Shown: positions 6,207-8,814 of the stretch, piece after piece
Layout of the letters: every line of letters begins with the position of its first letter
Position numbering within the stretch: position 1 is the first letter of the stretch
NCBI GenBank assembly: GCA_902803355.1
Contig: CADCPP010000209.1
Span: forward strand, 1 to 8,814
Source of the DNA: an uncultured Lachnospiraceae bacterium
GTDB taxonomy: Bacteria > Bacillota > Clostridia > Lachnospirales > Lachnospiraceae
DNA length: 8,814 bases
Reading direction: 5' to 3'
Program-made: the position numbers and the translations under genes
The notes under the pieces: generated by a model
The model's input: the letters and a program-made list of their open reading frames with translations, nothing else
Database searches by the model: none
Told to the model about the DNA's origin: nothing

Positions 6207-7274
6207 ATGGAACTGGACGACAGAAAACGCAAAATATTGCTGGCGATCATTCAGAATTACCAGGAGACCGGTGAACCGGTCGGCTCCCGTACCATTTCCA
6301 AGATGGACGAACTCAATTACTCACCGGCGACCATTCGCAATGAGATGGCAGACCTTGAGGAAATGGGGCTGATCGTGCAGCCGCATACATCAGCCGGCCG
6401 CGTGCCTACGGATAAAGGCTACCGTCTCTACGTGGACAACCTGCTGAGCAATGAGGAAACGGCATTAGCGACGACCGCTTCCCAGCTGCCTGACCAGGCT
6501 TCTCATATGGAGCAGATCCTCAGCAAGCGGATGGACCGCGTGGAGGAGATGCTGATGCGCATGGCGCAGGTCCTGGCAGCGAATACCCAGTACACGACCA
6601 TGGTGACCGGTCCGCATTACAAGAAGAACAAGCTGAAATTCATCCAGCTCTCGACGATCGGCGGAGGCAAGGTCCTGGCTGTCATCGTGCTGAACGGGAA
6701 TATCGTGAAAAACAATATCCTGGATATCGGCTTCGATCTGGATCAGGAAACGCTGGTAAATCTGAACTTTACGCTGAACAATAACTTAAACGGCCTGTCG
6801 ATCGAAGAGATCAATCTGCCGCTCATTGCGAAAGTCAAGGAAGAAGCCGGCGACTACGCGGATATCGCCGCAAAGGTGCTGGATGCCGTGGCGGGGGCGT
6901 TTGAAAAAGAAGACTCCATGCCGGTCTATACCAGCGGCGCCACGAACATGTTCAAGTATCCGGAACTGGCGGATAACGAGAAGATCTCCGACCTCATCAA
7001 TGTCCTGGAAGAAAAGAAGGAGCTCGGGACCGCGCTTGGGCATGTGGAACCCGGCGAGAGCCAGCAAGACATTCAGGTATTCATCGGCGATGAAGTGCCG
7101 GTCGATTCCATGAAGGACTGCAGCGTCGTGACAGCCACCTATCAGATGGGTGACGGCGTGCAGGGCAAGATCGGGATCATCGGACCCAAACGGATGAATT
7201 ACCAGAAGGTCGTGGACACCCTGAAACAGACCATGAGCCAGCTGGACGGAATATTTAAGAAACCGGAGGAATAA
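6207..7274 (+). CDS. hrcA: Heat-inducible transcription repressor HrcA
   Basis: A 355-residue repressor of class I heat-shock genes. Residues about 5-75 are the winged helix-turn-helix (ILLAIIQNYQETGEPVGSRT, then YSPATIRNEMADLEEMGL and the wing TSAGRVPTDKGYR). A helical segment (95-125) follows, then the GAF-like and inserted dimerisation regions, with YTSGATNMF at 241-249 and YQMGDGVQGKIGIIGPKRM at 312-330, both family hallmarks. The length is typical. ATG 6207 is chosen because AAGGAG (6194-6199) sits 7 nt upstream and the N-terminus aligns with the start of the HTH domain. It is first in an operon with grpE and dnaK and lies directly downstream of a perfect CIRCE, so autorepression is expected. 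Confidence 0.97.
   Translation: MELDDRKRKILLAIIQNYQETGEPVGSRTISKMDELNYSPATIRNEMADLEEMGLIVQPHTSAGRVPTDKGYRLYVDNLLSNEETALATTASQLPDQASHMEQILSKRMDRVEEMLMRMAQVLAANTQYTTMVTGPHYKKNKLKFIQLSTIGGGKVLAVIVLNGNIVKNNILDIGFDLDQETLVNLNFTLNNNLNGLSIEEINLPLIAKVKEEAGDYADIAAKVLDAVAGAFEKEDSMPVYTSGATNMFKYPELADNEKISDLINVLEEKKELGTALGHVEPGESQQDIQVFIGDEVPVDSMKDCSVVTATYQMGDGVQGKIGIIGPKRMNYQKVVDTLKQTMSQLDGIFKKPEE
7265..7270 (+). promoter_or_regulatory. Ribosome binding site that supports the grpE TTG start
   Basis: GGAGGA, inside the last codons of hrcA, lies 7 nt before TTG 7278. No ATG or GTG near the N-terminus is as well placed, which supports TTG initiation. Confidence 0.7.
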
Positions 7275-7277
7275 GCC

Positions 7278-7937
7278 TTGGCAGAAGATAAGAAAGAACG
7301 AGAGATCACCGAAGAGATCCCTGAGGAAGAGGTCGATCCGGAAAACGATCCGGAAAAGCGTGAAGATGCGCTGAAGAAAGCAACGGAAGATGATTCTCCT
7401 GCAGCTGCCGAAGAAAAGCAGGCAGAGGAAAAGCCGGAAGAAAAAGAGAAATCCAGACTGTTCCGCAATAACCGCGCGGAGAAGGCAGAAAAAGAGCTGA
7501 AGGCGAAGGAAGAACAGGTCGCACAGCTGACAGACAGGCTGCAGCGCCAGATGGCGGAATTTGACAATTACCGCAAACGCACGGATAAAGAAAAAGCGGC
7601 GCAGTTCGATATGGGCGCGCGTGATGTGATCCTGAAGCTGCTGCCGGTGGTCGACAGCTTTGAGCGTGGCCTGCAGGGCCTAAGCGATGAGCAGAAAGCG
7701 GAACCGTTTGCTGCCGGCATGGACAAGGTCTACAAGCAGATGCTGAAGCTTCTGGATGACCTGGAGGTCAAACCCATCGAAGCGCTCGGAAAACCGTTTG
7801 ACGCCAACCTGCATTACGCCGTTATGCATGAAGAAGCAGAAGATGCCGGCGAGAACATCGTCACCGCTGAACTGCAAAAAGGATACACCTGCAAAGGGAC
7901 CGTTATCCGCTACAGTATGGTAAAAGTCGCGAACTAG
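7278..7937 (+). CDS. grpE: Nucleotide exchange factor GrpE
   Basis: A 219-residue cochaperone that releases ADP from DnaK as a homodimer. Residues 1-60 are a highly charged, Glu/Lys-rich and probably disordered extension. Residues about 65-105 form the long coiled-coil helix (KAEKELKAKEEQVAQL through FDNYRKRTDKEK). LLPVVDSFERGL at 121-132 belongs to the four-helix bundle. The C-terminal beta domain carries the GrpE signature around PFDANLHYAVMHEE (173-186) and ends with GYTCKGTVIRYSMVKVA. Total length is slightly above the usual 180-200 because of the acidic N-terminus. It starts with TTG 7278, 3 nt after the hrcA stop, and is followed after 60 nt by dnaK. It should be co-regulated with hrcA through CIRCE. 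Confidence 0.96.
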   Translation: MAEDKKEREITEEIPEEEVDPENDPEKREDALKKATEDDSPAAAEEKQAEEKPEEKEKSRLFRNNRAEKAEKELKAKEEQVAQLTDRLQRQMAEFDNYRKRTDKEKAAQFDMGARDVILKLLPVVDSFERGLQGLSDEQKAEPFAAGMDKVYKQMLKLLDDLEVKPIEALGKPFDANLHYAVMHEEAEDAGENIVTAELQKGYTCKGTVIRYSMVKVAN

Positions 7938-7997
7938 CGATTGCATATAAAATTATTATCAGACAACAGGATTTTTCAGACATAGGAGGAATTTGAC

Positions 7998-8814
7998 ATG
8001 AGCAAAATTATCGGTATCGATTTAGGTACGACCAACAGCTGCGTTGCCGTGATGGAAGGCGGCAAACCCGTAGTGATCGCCAACAACGAAGGCGTGCGCA
8101 CCACCCCCAGTGTTGTGGCATTTTCCAAGACCGGTGAGCGTCTTGTCGGCGAACCGGCTAAGCGTCAGGCCGTGACGAACTCCGACCGCACCATTTCTTC
8201 CATCAAGAGAAAAATGGGCTCCAACTACCGCGTGTCGGTCGACGGCAAGAACTATACCCCGCAGGAGATCTCGGCAATGATCCTGCAGAAGCTGAAAACA
8301 GATGCGGAAAGCTATCTGGGCGAGAGCGTAAGCGAAGCCGTGATCACGGTCCCTGCCTATTTCAATGACGCACAGCGTCAGGCTACCAAGGACGCCGGCA
8401 AGATCGCCGGTCTGGATGTGAAGCGTATCATCAATGAACCGACGGCGGCAGCCCTGGCCTACGGCCTGGACAATGAAAAAGAGCAGAAGATCATGGTCTA
8501 CGACCTTGGCGGCGGCACCTTTGATGTGTCCATCATCGACATCGGCGACGGCGTGATCGAAGTGCTTTCCACGAACGGCGACACCATGCTCGGCGGCGAT
8601 GACTTCGACAACAAAGTCATCAACTGGATGATCCAGGAATTTAAGCGTCAGGAAGGCGTTGACCTTTCCGGCGACAAGATGGCCATGCAGCGTCTGAAGG
8701 AAGCGGCTGAGAAGGCGAAGAAGGAATTGTCCTCCGCCACGACCACCAATATCAACCTGCCGTTCATCATGGCAACTGCCGACGGTCCGAAGCACCTTGA
8801 CATGAACCTGACCA
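7998..8814 (+). CDS. dnaK: Molecular chaperone DnaK (Hsp70), 5' part only
   Basis: The first 272 codons of an Hsp70 of about 610-620 residues; the gene runs off the window end with the frame open. Visible parts belong to the ATPase domain: phosphate-binding loop 1 (IIGIDLGTTNSCVAVMEGG, 4-22), connect 1 (INEPTAAALAYGL, 145-157), phosphate loop 2 (VYDLGGGTFDVSII, 167-180) and MLGGDDFDN (197-205). Between KRKMGSNY (70-77) and YTPQEISAMIL (86-96) it lacks the block of about 24 residues present in Gram-negative DnaK, which supports a Firmicutes origin. AGGAGGA (7984-7990) lies 7 nt before ATG 7998. DnaK refolds or holds client proteins using ATP, with GrpE from the gene just upstream and DnaJ, which is probably the next gene but lies outside the window. 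Confidence 0.98.
   Translation, partial: MSKIIGIDLGTTNSCVAVMEGGKPVVIANNEGVRTTPSVVAFSKTGERLVGEPAKRQAVTNSDRTISSIKRKMGSNYRVSVDGKNYTPQEISAMILQKLKTDAESYLGESVSEAVITVPAYFNDAQRQATKDAGKIAGLDVKRIINEPTAAALAYGLDNEKEQKIMVYDLGGGTFDVSIIDIGDGVIEVLSTNGDTMLGGDDFDNKVINWMIQEFKRQEGVDLSGDKMAMQRLKEAAEKAKKELSSATTTNINLPFIMATADGPKHLDMNLT

Noticed and set aside
7938..7997. Separate promoter or hairpin in the 60-nt grpE-dnaK gap
   Set aside because: TTGCAT at 7941 and TATTAT at 7954 are not properly spaced from matching partner boxes, and no stable stem is visible. dnaK most likely relies on the upstream promoter.
8022..8795. 257-codon open frame antisense to dnaK
   Set aside because: Long antisense frames in dnaK are a known coding-bias artefact, sometimes misannotated as NAD-glutamate dehydrogenase. 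The + strand here is unmistakably DnaK from 7998.

Overview
This window looks like a mid-GC chromosomal segment of a low-GC-type Gram-positive bacterium (Firmicutes), most likely class Clostridia and plausibly near Lachnospiraceae. The evidence is an hrcA-grpE-dnaK operon headed by a perfect CIRCE element, strong AGGAGG-type ribosome binding sites with some TTG starts, sepF beside lspA and a RluD-like gene, a DnaK lacking the N-terminal insertion found in Gram-negative DnaK, and a small P-loop gene paired with a HlyD-like membrane protein, which I associate with clostridial sepF regions. The taxonomic placement is inference. I see no mobile element, CRISPR array, rRNA or tRNA.

Layout. (1) Positions 17-1872: two + strand genes 14 nt apart, a small P-loop protein of unknown function and a single-pass membrane protein with a lipoyl/HlyD-like domain. 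(2) Positions 1959-5036: a compact + strand unit with a canonical promoter (TTGACA-17-GATAAT), then sepF (division), lspA (lipoprotein signal peptidase), a RluA/RluD-type pseudouridine synthase and a lipoprotein N-acetylmuramoyl-L-alanine amidase, closed by a strong hairpin terminator. Gaps are 5 nt or less, or the genes overlap. (3) Positions 5051-6067: a convergent - strand D-2-hydroxyacid dehydrogenase with its own promoter; the shared hairpin at 5001-5036 probably ends both transcripts. (4) Positions 6122-8814: the class I heat-shock operon, with sigma-A-type promoter, CIRCE operator, hrcA, grpE and the first 272 codons of dnaK, cut by the window end.

How the genes fit together. SepF tethers FtsZ to the membrane, the amidase trims septal or wall peptidoglycan, and LspA would process the amidase's own lipoprotein signal peptide, so block 2 reads as an envelope and division unit. 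Compared with the usual Gram-positive order, the genes often found around sepF (yggS/ylmE, ylmG, ylmH, divIVA) are absent, and sepF abuts lspA directly. In block 4 HrcA represses its own operon through CIRCE, and GrpE is the nucleotide exchange factor for DnaK. The window is mostly conserved housekeeping sequence. Its least understood part is the P-loop/HlyD-like pair next to sepF.
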